Assembly: GCA_963971425.1 (NCBI GenBank)
Contig: OZ020515.1
Span: 15,268,291 to 15,332,290 of the forward strand
Direction: 5' to 3'
DNA from: Bryoerythrophyllum caledonicum
Taxonomy: Eukaryota > Streptophyta > Bryopsida > Pottiales > Pottiaceae
Length of the DNA stretch: 64,000 nt
Positions 14,901 through 27,363 of the stretch are shown one piece after another. A program made the position numbers and the translations under genes. Numbering within the stretch: the stretch's first letter is position 1; the number at the start of each line of letters is the position of its first letter. The notes under the pieces are model-generated. The model was not told the origin of the DNA. It saw only the letters and a list, made by a program, of their open reading frames with translations, and ran no database searches.

Positions 14901-17900
14901 GAAATTTGGCAAGACCTCGAAAAACGATACTTGGGAGCAATTCAAGAAGGATTTAGGCTCTTAGTTTGTGAACGAGAGCGTACAATGCCATTGCTTATTG
15001 AGGTGTGTTTTTCTACACTATTAAAAAAAAGTGTGGTTTTTAAGCAATTTGTTGACCACATGTACCAGAAGATGATAATATTTAAAGGAGAAAGTGGGTT
15101 TCATATAACCTCAATAAAAGAAGTGGACATCTTTTTCCCACTCTAGAATGAAAATTTTGCATAAGTGTGAATGAAGGAATCTCACCATCTCAATGCAAAC
15201 CATATAAGTCATATGTTGTTGCATTAAATACATAAGAAAGGTATATCTTATTTTCTAAATCATCCAATCATTATTTTAATTGAGTTTTTTATGATGTTTC
15301 AATTTCTTTTTCAAATGTGTGGTGATACTTTTCAACCCCAAAGTTGCATGTCAACTTTGATGCTTTGAATGATTGAAATTTTGGAGAGTTGTTTTTCCTT
15401 CAATGAAATTATGTGGGTTGGATTCCAATTTAAGTCTATATTGTTCTATTAACATCTTAGCTCAAATATATATGTTGTTGAAATTTGAAAAGAATTTTAG
15501 TGCATGGGCACCTAAATTTGGATTCTTTTCCATTGATCATTTTTTAACTATGCAAACCCATTTCCAAATACATATAAAACATTTCATGATTTTTTGGTGT
15601 AAAGATGGTCTTAACTCCTAAATTTCTTTGACAATTCCACACAAAAAACACTTCAAGATTGTTGATTTTAGTGCAATGAGTAAGGAAGGAAACAAGAAAT
15701 TTTATTTCTACCTTAAATCGTAGGATCTCAATTAAGACTTATTGAATGACGTCCTCACAAAATTTCATATATATTGACCGCATGGATTAAAAGATTATAG
15801 TGCTTGAAGTTGGAAAAACGATTCATTTTCTTCCCTACATTGAGTGGATCAACAATCTTTGACTTCACTTGGCGTCAAATGTTTGCACTACACAAGGTCT
15901 AAATTAATTATTACCATGTCAAGCATAATATTGGTTCTTTGTACACCAATTTTTAGTGGTAAAGAAGGGGTGTAGCATATTTTTAAAAATTGTGCAAGGA
16001 GTGGAAGTTCAAAAACTCTCAATTCACGTTTTATTTTGTTGTGAACTTAATAGTTTGTAGAATGACAATCCAATGGTCAGTTAGAAGGTATATACTACAT
16101 CTTGTAGTACAAAAGAAAAAAGAAAAGAGATGAAGATCTCTAAGTTTTATGTGGAAAAGAAGAAGTTTTTTGGGTACCTTGCCTGAAAATGTGTAACAAT
16201 GTGTGAAGATGTTTGACTTGGGATAATACGTTTTTTTCCACTAAAGACAAGAATTTTTTTTGACATTTTGAAAGGAAATATAATTATTTACTGGTATTGA
16301 AAATCTCACATTCAAAAGAGTGTCCTAGCAAAAAAATTTGGAGTTGCCCGAAGCCCCTGCATCCGAGAAGTTTTCTTCAAGATGGCATAACTTTTTTCCC
16401 ATAGGTCAAATGAGAATAAATATGATTTCCCCATGTACCTCTTTTCTTCCTGCATCTTTTGGCAAAATTTCAAAAAAATTAAATATAAGCTGCAACCATG
16501 AGAACATGCCCAAGATTGACATTTTTCATTTAGGATTAAGATGATGTTTAACAATTTGTAAGTGAATGCTATACTATTGGAATCATTCATTTGTATTATT
16601 CATATTCTAAAGTGCCAACAACCATAGTTTAATACAAATTTTCTCACTAAAACATCAAGATCATTTGAACTATGTGACCCAATGGGTCCAAATTTGATCT
16701 CAACGTCAATGACAAGTTTACTACAAGCTTTTATAATCATAGTTTTTATTTCTAATTTTGATTTTACAACTATGACACTATAAGAGCAATGATGATTTAA
16801 AGGAAAAAGGGATTTAGGCCTTGAAAGATTAAAGTAGACATTTTTAAAACTAATCCCTATAATTTATATAGCAAGGACTGAGGGGAAGTATTTAAGGATA
16901 TTCTCTAGCAAAATAAGAAATTTTGAAACCTTTGAAATTTTGCATTTAAATATTGAGATTTATTTGGGAGGAAATTTCAAAGAAATACATGTTAGATATT
17001 CAACCATGAAGCAATTTTACATTTTTTCTCTAGTGATTGGTGCCAAAAGAAATGATACTTATATATAAATATTGTAATTCCTTATATGTAAAATATAACT
17101 AAAAAAGTATATACTCAAAATCTACATCCTAGAAGCATGTTTAAATTTGAAATTTCATTGAAAATCAATAATGATTCTTTATAGGTTATAAATTTAGATT
17201 AATTACCTATATTTGCCTATAATATCTAGTACAATGAATGAATTTTATAAATATATTTATTTTTAAAGAAAAGGTAGAAGAGATTATTTAGGAAGATGAC
17301 AATATTTAAAATTAAAAATATTAATCCTTAAATACCAATTTTTACACTATAAAATCATTTATTTTGAATTTTCAAGAGAATTCAAGACTTAGGATAAAAA
17401 CAATACTAACTCATTAGTATAAATTAAATGGTATGTGGTTTTTGGCTTTATTGAAATTTTGATTCATTGTATTATGTTGGCAGTCGAGCAACATTGCACC
17501 TACCATAAGAATTAATTTCTTCAATTATGATATCTATTTTATAAATATTGTGTTGATATATCTCTAAGTTTCTTATGGATAGGCTAAAACAAAATTTGTT
17601 GCATTATTGAGAGAAGATAATGGACAACAAGATCTTTTTGAGGAATTTCAGGTATTTTTAATTTTATTGTAAAACCAATCAATATGATTATAAACATAAT
17701 ATTTTTTAATTAAAAATAATTAAAACTCCAATATTAATATATATTGTTTGTAGGAAAAATGGAATAGGGTAGCATTAGACCATCCACATAAAAAAGTGAT
17801 GCAAAAGAGATGCATATGCTCCCCCCGAAAATGGAATAGGGTAGCATTAGACCAGCTACGTGAAAATGTAATGCCAATGAGAATGTTTGAAGAAGCAGTA

Positions 17901-20900
17901 ATTTTTTGCGAAAAATTGCGCATTCTTGCACATGAACGACTCCAGGTCATACAATTGAAATTAAGTATTTTAAATGGATAGAATATTTTAGTATTCCCTA
18001 TAGAACATGTTTTTCCTACATCTCTAATATTATTGATAATGACTTAATTGACCCAAAGGCCCAATGTCTCCTCGAGGGACATTTTGAGTTTGGGTAGGAT
18101 ACCACGTTCTCCAATTTCGGCATGTTTTTTCGAGATTTTTTTTTTAATGGACAACTTTTTAATAGCTCCCGCAAACATAATTTTCGTAGAAATCCGGCTT
18201 ACAATTCAATAGTTACAATTTTTTTCAGTACCATATACAAATAGTGCACGGTTTAGTGTGACATACAAAAAAAAGTGTAGCAATATTTTGATTAACTCCA
18301 AATAAATTGAATAGAAATTCAAGTTTTGTCCATTTAGAAAAAAAATCTTGTTGGGAAGAAAATAGAATTCTTTGCATCAACCTTACGGATTTTTGAATTT
18401 CAAAAATATGAGAAGGATATGATTTTCCTAGTACAAGATCCTATGGTTAGATTGTAAAAATTGGGTTTGTTTGCATTTTGTGTTGAATGCATTAAAACTC
18501 GTTGTTTTCAGTGAATTTGGGTGCTAAAATGCCTTGGGCCTTCAGGGGTTATTATATTTGTACTCATTTATGTGTCTGATTCTTTAGTGGTTGATGTAAA
18601 ATGTATTTATGCCTTTTCTCTCAACATGAATATTTATTGATTTTATAAATTAATTCTTGAAAAACTCAAATCAAAGAGGATGAAACAAATGTTTTATAAG
18701 TGTTTGGCATAAATTTCTATGTAAATATTAACAAATAATAACAATGTTTTTGTTTTCATATATAGTATGGCAAACATGTTGAACAAGATACCCTTGAAGA
18801 TCTGTTAGAGGAACGTAATTCAACCTTTATCTCCATCTTCACATCCCTTGTGCAAGCAGAGGTATTTCAACAACAATTCAAAATTGATTTCATCCGTTGA
18901 AGTAGAATTATTAAAAAAAATAACCATATGTAAATTTTAAAAACTTATACATATTTAGAACAAAATGTCATTTTTGATGATTTTTTATATAAGCTAATTA
19001 CACCTTTTTGAATGCTATAGATGGATAGACATATAGATTCTTGTAGTTTGTTGCACGAATATCAAACCAAAAAATTTGATACAAATTTGTTGAAGCAATT
19101 TCAATGCAATTTATTTGTCACACCAAATTGGTTAACGCCTTTTGAAAGTTCAATTCATGAATTTCATATGGTAATGAATGCTACTTAAATGGAACTTTAA
19201 ATTTCAAAATCCTAATTTACTATCAAATATTTATATAGTATGTAGTTTTTTATGTTTTATATTTCAAATTTGATTCTCCTATAGAATTTGTTATAGTAAA
19301 ATATCAAAGTTTTTTTTCTAAAAAAATAAAAGAATTATTTTATTGAATGTATAAATTTAATATTAAAATTTTATAATTATATTATAGTTATAATTCCAAA
19401 CCAAATTATTGGATATTTTTATGTATTATAAAGTGATATAATAGTTTTTGAAGTAGATTGAAGGCTTATACGTTGATTTCTAACCATGTTAAAATAGGTA
19501 TTAAGTGAAGCACTTGCTAAGGCAAGTGGTTTATTGAATGTTATTATTGGTAAACCAGGTAGAGGTAAGAGATCGCAACAAAGACAACCAAAGATAGATA
19601 TGATGAGTGGCCGTTGGAATACGGGAATGAGAGTAATAAATTCTACTTTTCGAGAAGAAATACACCTTGATTTTTCTATCAATCCAACTATTGCTCGAGA
19701 ACATCAGATTTTCAACTACCGTTTGGAACTTCTTGGTAAATATATGGAAAACTATGATGATTTAGCAACCTCTTAATAATAATTATTAAAAGAGCAATGG
19801 TTTACAATCAATGTTGAAAAATCCTATATATACCTTCAATTGGAAAATCTAAGAAGAAAAATGAAATATAATTTAAACTTCACGCACATTTGGCAAGTCT
19901 TCTGTAATTGCAGCAAGGTTGGCATGCAAATACTTGGAAGATTTCCAATCTATTTGTGATGGTGCTTGGGGCAACATGGATAAGTGGCTAATGAGCCGTT
20001 GCAATGTACTTTTCTACTCAAGTGAAGTTTTTTGGTGAAGTTTTAAATAAATGCTATCGTTTCCAATGATTATTTAATAAAGAAATTGGTTCTTAAAATA
20101 TCTAAATTAATAGATCATATTACATAAGCCTTAAAAATAATTAAAAACCATAATTTAAAAAAATTATATCAATATTACAGGAATGCATTTAAGTATTGTG
20201 TGTTTAAAAATATTAAAAACTAATTGAAATCATTATTGATTTTTTATTCTAAGACTTTATTTCTAAGAGATGACAAGTTAGCATTTGAAACTTTAGTGTC
20301 AAAGCTTAAATCTCTCTAAAATCCTGTAGTCTACAATATAAGATGGATTATCTTGTTCAAATCATATACTTTTTGCATGAATAAATATTCAATGATTGTG
20401 AAATTGAGAGATTTATATCATAAGATTTTGGAATACACAAGCTCTAGATAATTAAACAAAGTATGAAACCAAATTCACAATCACAAATTAAAAAATTATG
20501 GCGCATTGATAGATCAAAAACATCATTTAAAGTTAGGTTTAAACAAAATAAATGAAAGAAAAATGATTCAAATTAATCATTTCATCAACGTTTTATCAAA
20601 AAATAAAATTTGATAATCATTCAATATTTTTTGGAATTGCATTCATTTCTAAAAAATCTAAAAGTCAAAAAAATATTTTTTATACAAAAATTTGAAAATA
20701 GAGTTGAATTGTAATTTGTAATTATGCACTTTATTTGTAAGCTTTATGTAACTAATCTATCAAAAAAATATTAAATGTTATTTTTAAGCTTCATCTTATC
20801 TATACTTAATATGTAGATATAAATTAAATTATAAAGACTTATTATTTTAACTTTATATTTTTAGAAAGAATTTGCAACAATTGAAAAGGTCAAATCTGTT

Positions 20901-23900
20901 GTAAATGAAGTAGCTCAAGATTGTTATCCATTATGGTATCAAATGTGGGAGGATTATTTTATAGTTGATGAAAATGAAATTACCGAGGTGATTTGTTTAG
21001 ATAAAAACTTTCATGTTCTAAAATTCAAGTGGTGTATTTTTTATGAATTAAAAAAATAAAATAGTTATAGTATGCAAATAAATCCTTGCATTTTAAATCA
21101 TCATTAAAATAGATATAATATTTTAAAAATTAATTCAATAAAAAATCTTTGGCTCAAACCATGTTATATTAGTACTAACAATGTATGTTTTTTTTTTATT
21201 AAGATTGTACACATACCCTTGGAGCCAATTATTGACCTAGTGCCATGGCACATGAGAGTAATGGTGTCAATTGCAAATATATTCCAAAAATTTAGTGGTA
21301 TGTTAATTATAAATTTATAGAAAAATATTCAAAATTCAAATATACGATCCTGACAAAATTAGCTTGTAAATGTTTTTTAGTTAGATAAGATTGGTACCAA
21401 ATTGTTAATCCTTTTTGTTGATAATATAAAAAACACTATCACTAGCCAAATGATTTTGTTTATCTGTCAATTTATAGGAGGTTTTGGAACCACACAAGAT
21501 GTTATAAAAGCAACTTTGAGTGCAATTGAAAATGTACATATGATGTGGAAGAATGCTCCTGAAAATAAAATTTACCCACGCCTTTATCAATACAAAAAGA
21601 GACGATATGGCCATTTTCAACATTGGGCAAAATTAACCTACGATATTATTGAGGTCAAAGAAGACATATTAATAACATTGTTATTCACAAGTATTATTAA
21701 TAATATTGTCTGAATGATATGCATTGAGATAGTAATTGATTATTTTATAGAAATTCAATGTTATAGCCAACGAATTTAGAAGTTAATGATTTTTATTATT
21801 TAAAACTAAAAATATACTAAATTGATATTGGCTCACAGCAATCCAAAAGAAAAAAGGATCCTCAATTTATAACTGTAATTGAATGGAGGAGTTTTCTAGT
21901 ATCTCTTGTAGATGCTCATTTTGATTATATTATTTCATCTGCTACAATAGAGGATATTGTTCAAGCTCGTACTGGTACAAATTTTTAAATTTCTTTGTGA
22001 ATTTTGCAAACTTTATAAATAGCAACAAGACCATTATAAAATAGGCACAATTTTTTATATGCAAAACTTTAAAGGTGTTACATTTATGTACTTTGATACC
22101 TTCCAATGTTTGGAAACAATTTAAAATTATTCTAGAAGAATGTCAAACAAAATGTATCTTTTGAATAAATGAAAACATATTTTCACATAAAATGTAACTA
22201 ACAATTAACGTTTAGAGTTTTAATAACATTTTTTTTCTTTTTTTCTTTGATTCTTTATTAACCATTACTCTATTTAAACTCAAATAAAAAGAGACATATA
22301 CTGAATGGTATATTTGGTATCTCTATTCTAGATTTCTTCAAAGTAGTGACAACAAAACAACCAGGACATGAATTTGAAGGCTGCATCACATTGAATGATT
22401 TTTTGAATATAAAATTGTGGTTTGAAAATACTAATGGTAAATAATCTTTAAAAGGCTTCAAATTCTCTTGGAAACAAATCATCATATTATTGTATGTAAA
22501 ACATAAACATATTTTCTATTTGCACATATTGATGTTTTTTTTGGTTACTTTGTATTTTTTTGTTCAATATTTGTAATAAAAATTTTAAAACAAATATTCT
22601 AATGTGTTAATTTGAAAGTATAGATATAAAATTTTATTTGCAAAAATGCTCACATCCATTATACTACCTTTAGAAGAAAGCTTTATTTGAGTTTAAGGTA
22701 TCATCACAATGACTCTTATTTACAATCCTATCTAATATTATTATAAATGGTGGATTTGGTGAATTTCAAAATTCAGGAGATCCAAACAATTTTCCTATAG
22801 CTTTAAAGGTTTACATCTATAATATATTGGAAATAAGTAGTCAAAGTTGTCTTCAAAAAGAGAGCGGACTTCCTTGGCAAACCTTACTTTTGTATCTCTG
22901 CCGAGATGCTTCATTAGAGATTGCACTTCGCAAAGCTTTTACAGTCATTGCAAGCACTATGTATAGTTCAATTTCAAAACTTGCTACTAATTTTCTTTGT
23001 AATTTTTGTAAACATGTCAGTATATTTGGAATTTTACTCTTAATTCAATGATATGTGTCTGAACCTTCTTATGATTACTTTACATTCAAATATAGGTCTC
23101 CAGATGAAGCACAATTGAATCCCATTGAATTAATTCAAGCATTATACCCAACTGGAGTAGATGGTGCCATAGAAATTGGATGTTCAACATGGAGAATAGC
23201 AGATATGGAGGTGGGTATATTTTCATGTATTAAATGCCATCAACAAACTCCAATTTCAGTTTATTAGTATTTAAAAAAAATTTAAAACTGATATGGATGT
23301 ATCAATTACAGGATGTACTATTTAGAGCATGTGTTGAAAAGGCCACATCTGATGCAAAGCCTGGCACAATACTTTCAAAAATGATTGGCAATGATTCAAG
23401 CATACTTTATGTTGAGGTGAATATAACTATGTTCATCATTTTAATCATACAATTTAAAAAATAAAAAAACCAAGCTTTTTTGTTGATTTGATTAAAAAGT
23501 AAAATATTAATTCTAGAATAAAAAAGAAAAGATTTGGTAGATATGCATATCATTATATCCTTAATCTTTAATTGATAAGAATATCAAACTTTCAAAAAAA
23601 TGATTAATTTAAGCTTGATTATTGACAGATATTAGCTTTATTATTGATTGGAAATTTAGTTGATCATGTATTTTAAGAACTATATGTATATCATTAGCCT
23701 TGTAATTACGTTAATGTTCAATTTATAGGATACCATAAAGGAATTTTTTGATAGTAGTTGTACCAACTACAAATCTCAAGTTTGTGAAGTTGAACATAGA
23801 ATTATAGAAGGATTTCTATACAATGTTTTGAACACTAAAGCTTGTTTGGATAGAGAGTTGATTCCACGGCAAAAATCAAAAGGAGAGCCTCAATTTAGTC

Positions 23901-24040
23901 AGAAAGCACCAATTCTAGAACGGCTCACAGTTGAGGATTGTACTAAATTGAATGCTACTGCAAAGTTATGCAATGCTCTTGCTGCAACCTATCAACAACA
24001 CTCGGTCTATGTCATGCAAATTGCTCCTAAAGAAGATTGA
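5416..24040 (+). CDS. SPEF2: SPEF2/CPC1-like central-pair protein with adenylate-kinase domain
   Basis: My 35-exon model is: 5416-5625, 6414-6497, 6728-6799, 7189-7443, 8594-8689, 8983-9285, 9537-9608, 9761-9940, 10257-10455, 10615-10713, 10862-11016, 11121-11181, 11383-11433, 11601-11783, 12287-12473, 12731-13007, 13145-13411, 13800-13982, 14677-14752, 14890-15002, 17583-17651, 17754-17945, 18766-18861, 19021-19170, 19498-19735, 19914-20005, 20865-20987, 21204-21297, 21478-21653, 21839-21974, 22332-22436, 22777-22960, 23096-23210, 23312-23416, 23729-24040. All junctions are GT-AG, phases are consistent, and the product is 1769 residues (animal SPEF2 is about 1800). Features seen are a Glu/Lys/Gln-rich coiled coil (about 240-340), a KHY..C.EI...ISDYRL block, the P-loop GVSSAGKT (486-493), and LDGFP (631-635), the nucleotide-kinase motif. 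The C-terminal part matches family blocks such as DKWL....NKEFATIEKV, IPLEPIIDLVPW and IEWRSFLVS. SPEF2/CPC1 is a scaffold of the C1b projection of the axonemal central pair. The vertebrate N-terminal calponin-homology domain is not seen. Exon 13 uses a weak donor (A|GTTAAT) and is the least certain. Expression is expected in male gametes. Confidence 0.9.
5898..6131. repeat. About 132-bp tandem duplication in SPEF2 intron 1
   Basis: A block starting TATATCAATGGGGAAAAGAG occurs at 5898 and again at 6030 with few differences. It lies wholly within intron 1 and has no coding meaning in the gene frame. Confidence 0.8.
7740..7960. repeat. Degenerate dispersed-repeat fragment in SPEF2 intron 4
   Basis: This stretch shares ordered phrases (TATAATAGTGTTTGAAGTGA, ACTTTGACTTTATGTGGTGT and others) with the piggyBac-like MITE copies at 15611, 41782 and 54395. 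It is diverged and has no recognisable ends. Confidence 0.55.
8863..8911. repeat. AC/AT dinucleotide microsatellite
   Basis: A run of TA dinucleotides more than 35 nt long, preceded by CACACA tracts, lies in intron 5 of the SPEF2-like gene. A smaller TA run is at about 12509-12534 in intron 15. Confidence 0.85.
15611..16539 (+). mobile_element. piggyBac-like MITE inside SPEF2 intron 20
   Basis: Ends read TTAACTCCTAAATT on the left and CATTTAGGATTAA on the right, i.e. TTAA at both sides of inverted CCCTAAAGG-like termini. It is about 929 bp and homologous throughout to 41782-42733 and 54395-55346. It explains much of the unusually long intron 20 (2580 bp). TTAA target duplication and CCC-starting termini are hallmarks of piggyBac elements; assignment of this non-coding element to that superfamily is inferred from the ends only. 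Confidence 0.65.
17754..17945 (+). repeat. In-frame 72-bp tandem duplication in SPEF2 exon 22
   Basis: The exon encodes KWNRVALD twice, 24 residues apart, because about 30 bp (AAATGGAATAGGGTAGCATT and on) recurs at 17757 and 17829. The duplication keeps the reading frame and both splice sites. Confidence 0.85.
18045..18553 (+). mobile_element. MITE-like element in SPEF2 intron 22
   Basis: The left end reads TTGACCCAAAGGCCCAATGT and the right end GCCTTGGGCCTTCAGGGGTT, giving imperfect inverted termini sharing AAGGCCCAA. An inverted relative lies at about 36715-37095. The element is non-coding. Confidence 0.55.
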
Positions 24041-25033
24041 ATTTATATGATTTAGAGTGCACTTTATAAACAAATTATAAATGCATAATTGTAAGAGAAT
24101 TCATTTCCACTTTCAAAAAACATTGAAGAAATATATTTCATTGCAATGATATATAAATGAACTAAGATTGACAAATCATAGGCTTGATTCAATTTAAGTT
24201 CAAGTGATTGAATGTGTGATGAACATTTTGACTTTAAATAAAATGAGAATCTAAAAGTTGTTTAACAAATTGCCACTAAAAAATGTGCTATTAACCCCGA
24301 AAAGGACCGAGTGTCTATTAGAGGGACAAATGAGATTTCGGCAGGCTCATCAAAACCTAATTTTGAATGTTAACTTTTGGAAATTTTATTGAACAAGGGT
24401 ATTTTTTATATTTTATTTTTGGATTTACAAGGAAATTTTTATTGCACTTCAAACATCAAAAGTTGGACTTTTCCGCAATTGGGCAAGGTGATGTAGAGCT
24501 GAATAGTACTATTGTAAAGGTGAATAGCGCAGTTGTTTAAGTCGGCACCAGTAAAAAAAGGAAACTCTCATCCATTTTACATATAAATGCATAGAAATTG
24601 GGGTTTTTTTTTCAAGGTTTATTTTTTCCTTTAAGAAAACAGGGCATGATGCTTTTATTTACAATTTGAATTTTAGATCAAACAAAAAAATTATAGTTTG
24701 AAAATATTATAGCTTTGCAATTGAAATGGTTGCATCATATATCCCTAGTCATTGAAGGGCTGTTTTTCTTATCATGAACCCCTCCACTACTTGCAACTTG
24801 TAACAACAATGGCTCAACACACACTACAACATAGTTCCATAAAATTTATGCAATATCAAATGGAAAAATATGCCATTATTCTAAGTCAAAGCATGTGGAC
24901 CATGTCCACGTAGGGAAGAAAAAACTGCTTATCACATTTCAAATGCATGTATCTTTCAATCCATGCGGGCAAAGTTTACAATTTTCTTATAAATGTTCTT
25001 CAAGTAGTTGATTTGTAGATCCTACACTTGAAG
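24041..25033. other. Intergenic, AT-rich, downstream of SPEF2
   Basis: No gene is supported. At 24290-24340 there is TTAACCCCGAAAAGG followed by a GAGGGACA block, probably the left end of another decayed member of the TTAA-type repeats. Confidence 0.5.
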
Positions 25034-25406
25034 CTACCGTAGGTGAACCTCTAGTTCGGCATAAATTAATTAGAAAAGCCCATGCCGAATTAAGTGGAAA
25101 ATGTTTTTTTGAAAATGCCGAAATTGTAAAAATTGCATATTTGCAAATTTTGGCACATGTAGAGACATCAAAGGGGATTAAGGCTTAGAAAAGTCTTCAT
25201 CCATGGCAATCATGCATAAGCACTTGAGTTTGGAATCCCAAGGTCTTGAGTTCAATTCCGATGGGTGCCAAAACGTGCCAAATATAGTAGTATTTGAATT
25301 CTTGCCGAAAATAACATTATTGTAATTTTGAATGCCGAATGTCATTTTTTCACTTTAATTAATTATTCGGCATTAAGGTGCCGAACTAGAGGTTCACCTA
25401 CGGTAG
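25034..25406. mobile_element. 373-bp terminal-inverted-repeat element
   Basis: The ends CTACCGTAGGTGAACCTCTA (continuing to 28 bp) and its complement are perfect inverted repeats. Within lies a further inverted ATTCGGCAT motif and a tRNA-like stretch at 25204-25270 (TGGCA...TGCCA ends, TTCAATTCC resembling an internal B box). No target-site duplication is evident. It is probably a MITE, possibly with a captured SINE fragment. Confidence 0.7.
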
Positions 25407-25779
25407 TCAAAAGATGTTTGAGGGTTTCATAGTATCTCATTTTAGAAGGGAAATTTTGGAGTGATTTTGGAGAAACATAGTCACAATCCTTTAGGGTTGA
25501 TGAAAATAATTGTTGATAAAATTATGCAATATAAAGAAAAATTAATACTGATAATTCTTGAAGTATGATATTGTAACAATCCATTATATGATGCAATGGT
25601 AGCATTTGAAGTTGTAACGTTCAAAACTAACAAGTATTGAAGATTTAAAAGAAATATTTGAAATAAGCAAGTCTTTATTAAATGATCCAGTTTTTGGAAT
25701 CTCTAATTGTTTAAAAATTATTACAACTACATCCACCACCTATTTAAAGAAGTACTCTAAATTTCTAAACTTTAAGTTT

Positions 25780-26300
25780 AAACCCTATGTATGTCATAAT
25801 ACACTAAATTCAATAAGATTTTTACCTACCTCCAAATTTGCTATTCTCCATATTGAACATCCAATTTCTATGGCACCATCTACTCCATTTGGTATAATGC
25901 TTGAATTAATTCAATGGGATTCAATTGTGCTTCATCTGGAGACCTATATTTGAATGTAAATTAATCATAAGAACGTTAAAGATACATATCATTGAATTAA
26001 GAGTAAAATTCCAAATATATTGTCATGTTTACAAAAATTACAATGAAAATTAATAGCAAGTTTTGGAATTGAACTTTACATAGTGCTTGCAATGACTCTA
26101 AAATCTTTGCAAAGTGCAATCTTTAATGAAGCATTGCAACAAAGATACAAAAGTAAGGTTTGCCAAGGAAGTCCGCTCTCCTTTTGTTGACAGCTTTGAC
26201 TACTTCTTTCCAATATATCATAGATGTAAACCTTTAAAGCTTTAGAAAAACTGTTTGGATCTCCTAAATTTTGAAATTCATCAAATCCATAATGATAAGG
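25780..26300 (-). pseudogene. Inverted partial duplicate of SPEF2 exons 32-33
   Basis: The reverse complement matches about 22740-23200 of the SPEF2-like gene, covering exon 32, the following intron and most of exon 33. Because the intron is retained, this is a DNA-level duplication and not a retrocopy. The exon 32 donor (CACTAT|GTAAAG) is preserved. There is no sign of flanking exons. Confidence 0.85.
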
Positions 26301-26480
26301 TTCATATCTCCTATGATATTAGTCTCACAAAGATGTTCATTTTATTTACAAGGGCAACAACTCAAGGAAAATTAAAGCTAAGATCCGGAGTTCTTGGCTA
26401 CAGTGCCTAGAACACTAAAGGACTACATTACCCTACATGTTGGTCAATTTTTTACATGATTAAATCACAACTAAGATGGT

Positions 26481-26650
26481 CCAAAGTTTTTGGAAAATTC
26501 AAGAGATTCGTATGAGTGATACCCATATAATACCTATGTGATACCCATGTAGTACCTAGGTGATACATGAGTAATACATAGGTGATACCCATTGTGTCCA
26601 AATCACTGTAATTTAAAAAACTGAGGAATTCGGCAAGGAGGTACCAAAAG
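26481..26650 (+). repeat. Left direct repeat flanking the BBX gene (GTGATACCCAT-rich)
   Basis: This stretch contains degenerate GTGATACCCAT units, then TGTGTCCAAATCACTGTAAT and a TTCGGCA block. The same order of blocks recurs in the same orientation at 30628-30790, on the far side of the BBX gene. Confidence 0.65.
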
Positions 26651-27363
26651 TGACCAATGCATCTTCAAAACTCAGATTACATGAGACGGTAAATACATTT
26701 ACATTATTCAAAATAATAACTTTATTCAACATGGGCTTGATAACCCACACCAAGTAAAATTAAAGTTGTAGTTTTCACTCTTGAGACACGTGAACTCAAT
26801 GAGGAAAAAAATAAGTGAACTTCATTATTCAAAAACCTCCACACGTCCTGTGTCGAGTGAAAGCACTCATGGAACTTGGAAATGAAAAAGGTGCCCTTTC
26901 AAGCCGCCGAATGATGAAACCTAGACAGATTGCACAAGAGGGCCAAAGTTATGTCGTATCGGAGCTTGATAAAAAGGACACTGATTTCTAGGAAAGCCTC
27001 TCTAGAACAGTCCAACATTACATCTTCATGGCGACTACAAGGCTCTGGCAGGGTCAGTTTTGGCCTACTCTTCTAACTCTTTCCGCAATTGGCCATTGTC
27101 CCTATGTCCTCTGAATGCATTTCAAGCTCCTTGTGAACTTTCCACCGGATCTTTCCAATCTCCAATCCAAGCTACAGTGATTTCCATGAAGTGGGGTCGT
27201 GCTGAAATGTACCAACTGTGTAGACGACATTCTGCCTAATCAATTACTCTCGGAGATTCTCCCAGGCTCTCTTGGTCTACTTGGCCGTTCAAGGGTCAAC
27301 ATTCTTGAAGGCGGTTTCCATGTGCCCATCTCCTGTTTCCCGAACTTCTCCGTAGACTCATGA
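26651..27363. other. 3' flank of the BBX gene
   Basis: No open frame with protein features was seen on either strand. Part of this stretch is presumably the 3' UTR of the minus-strand BBX gene; its polyadenylation site could not be placed. Confidence 0.35.

Noticed and set aside
25204..25270. Genuine tRNA gene
   Set aside because: The T-stem does not pair properly and no convincing anticodon arm is visible; kept only as tRNA-like.
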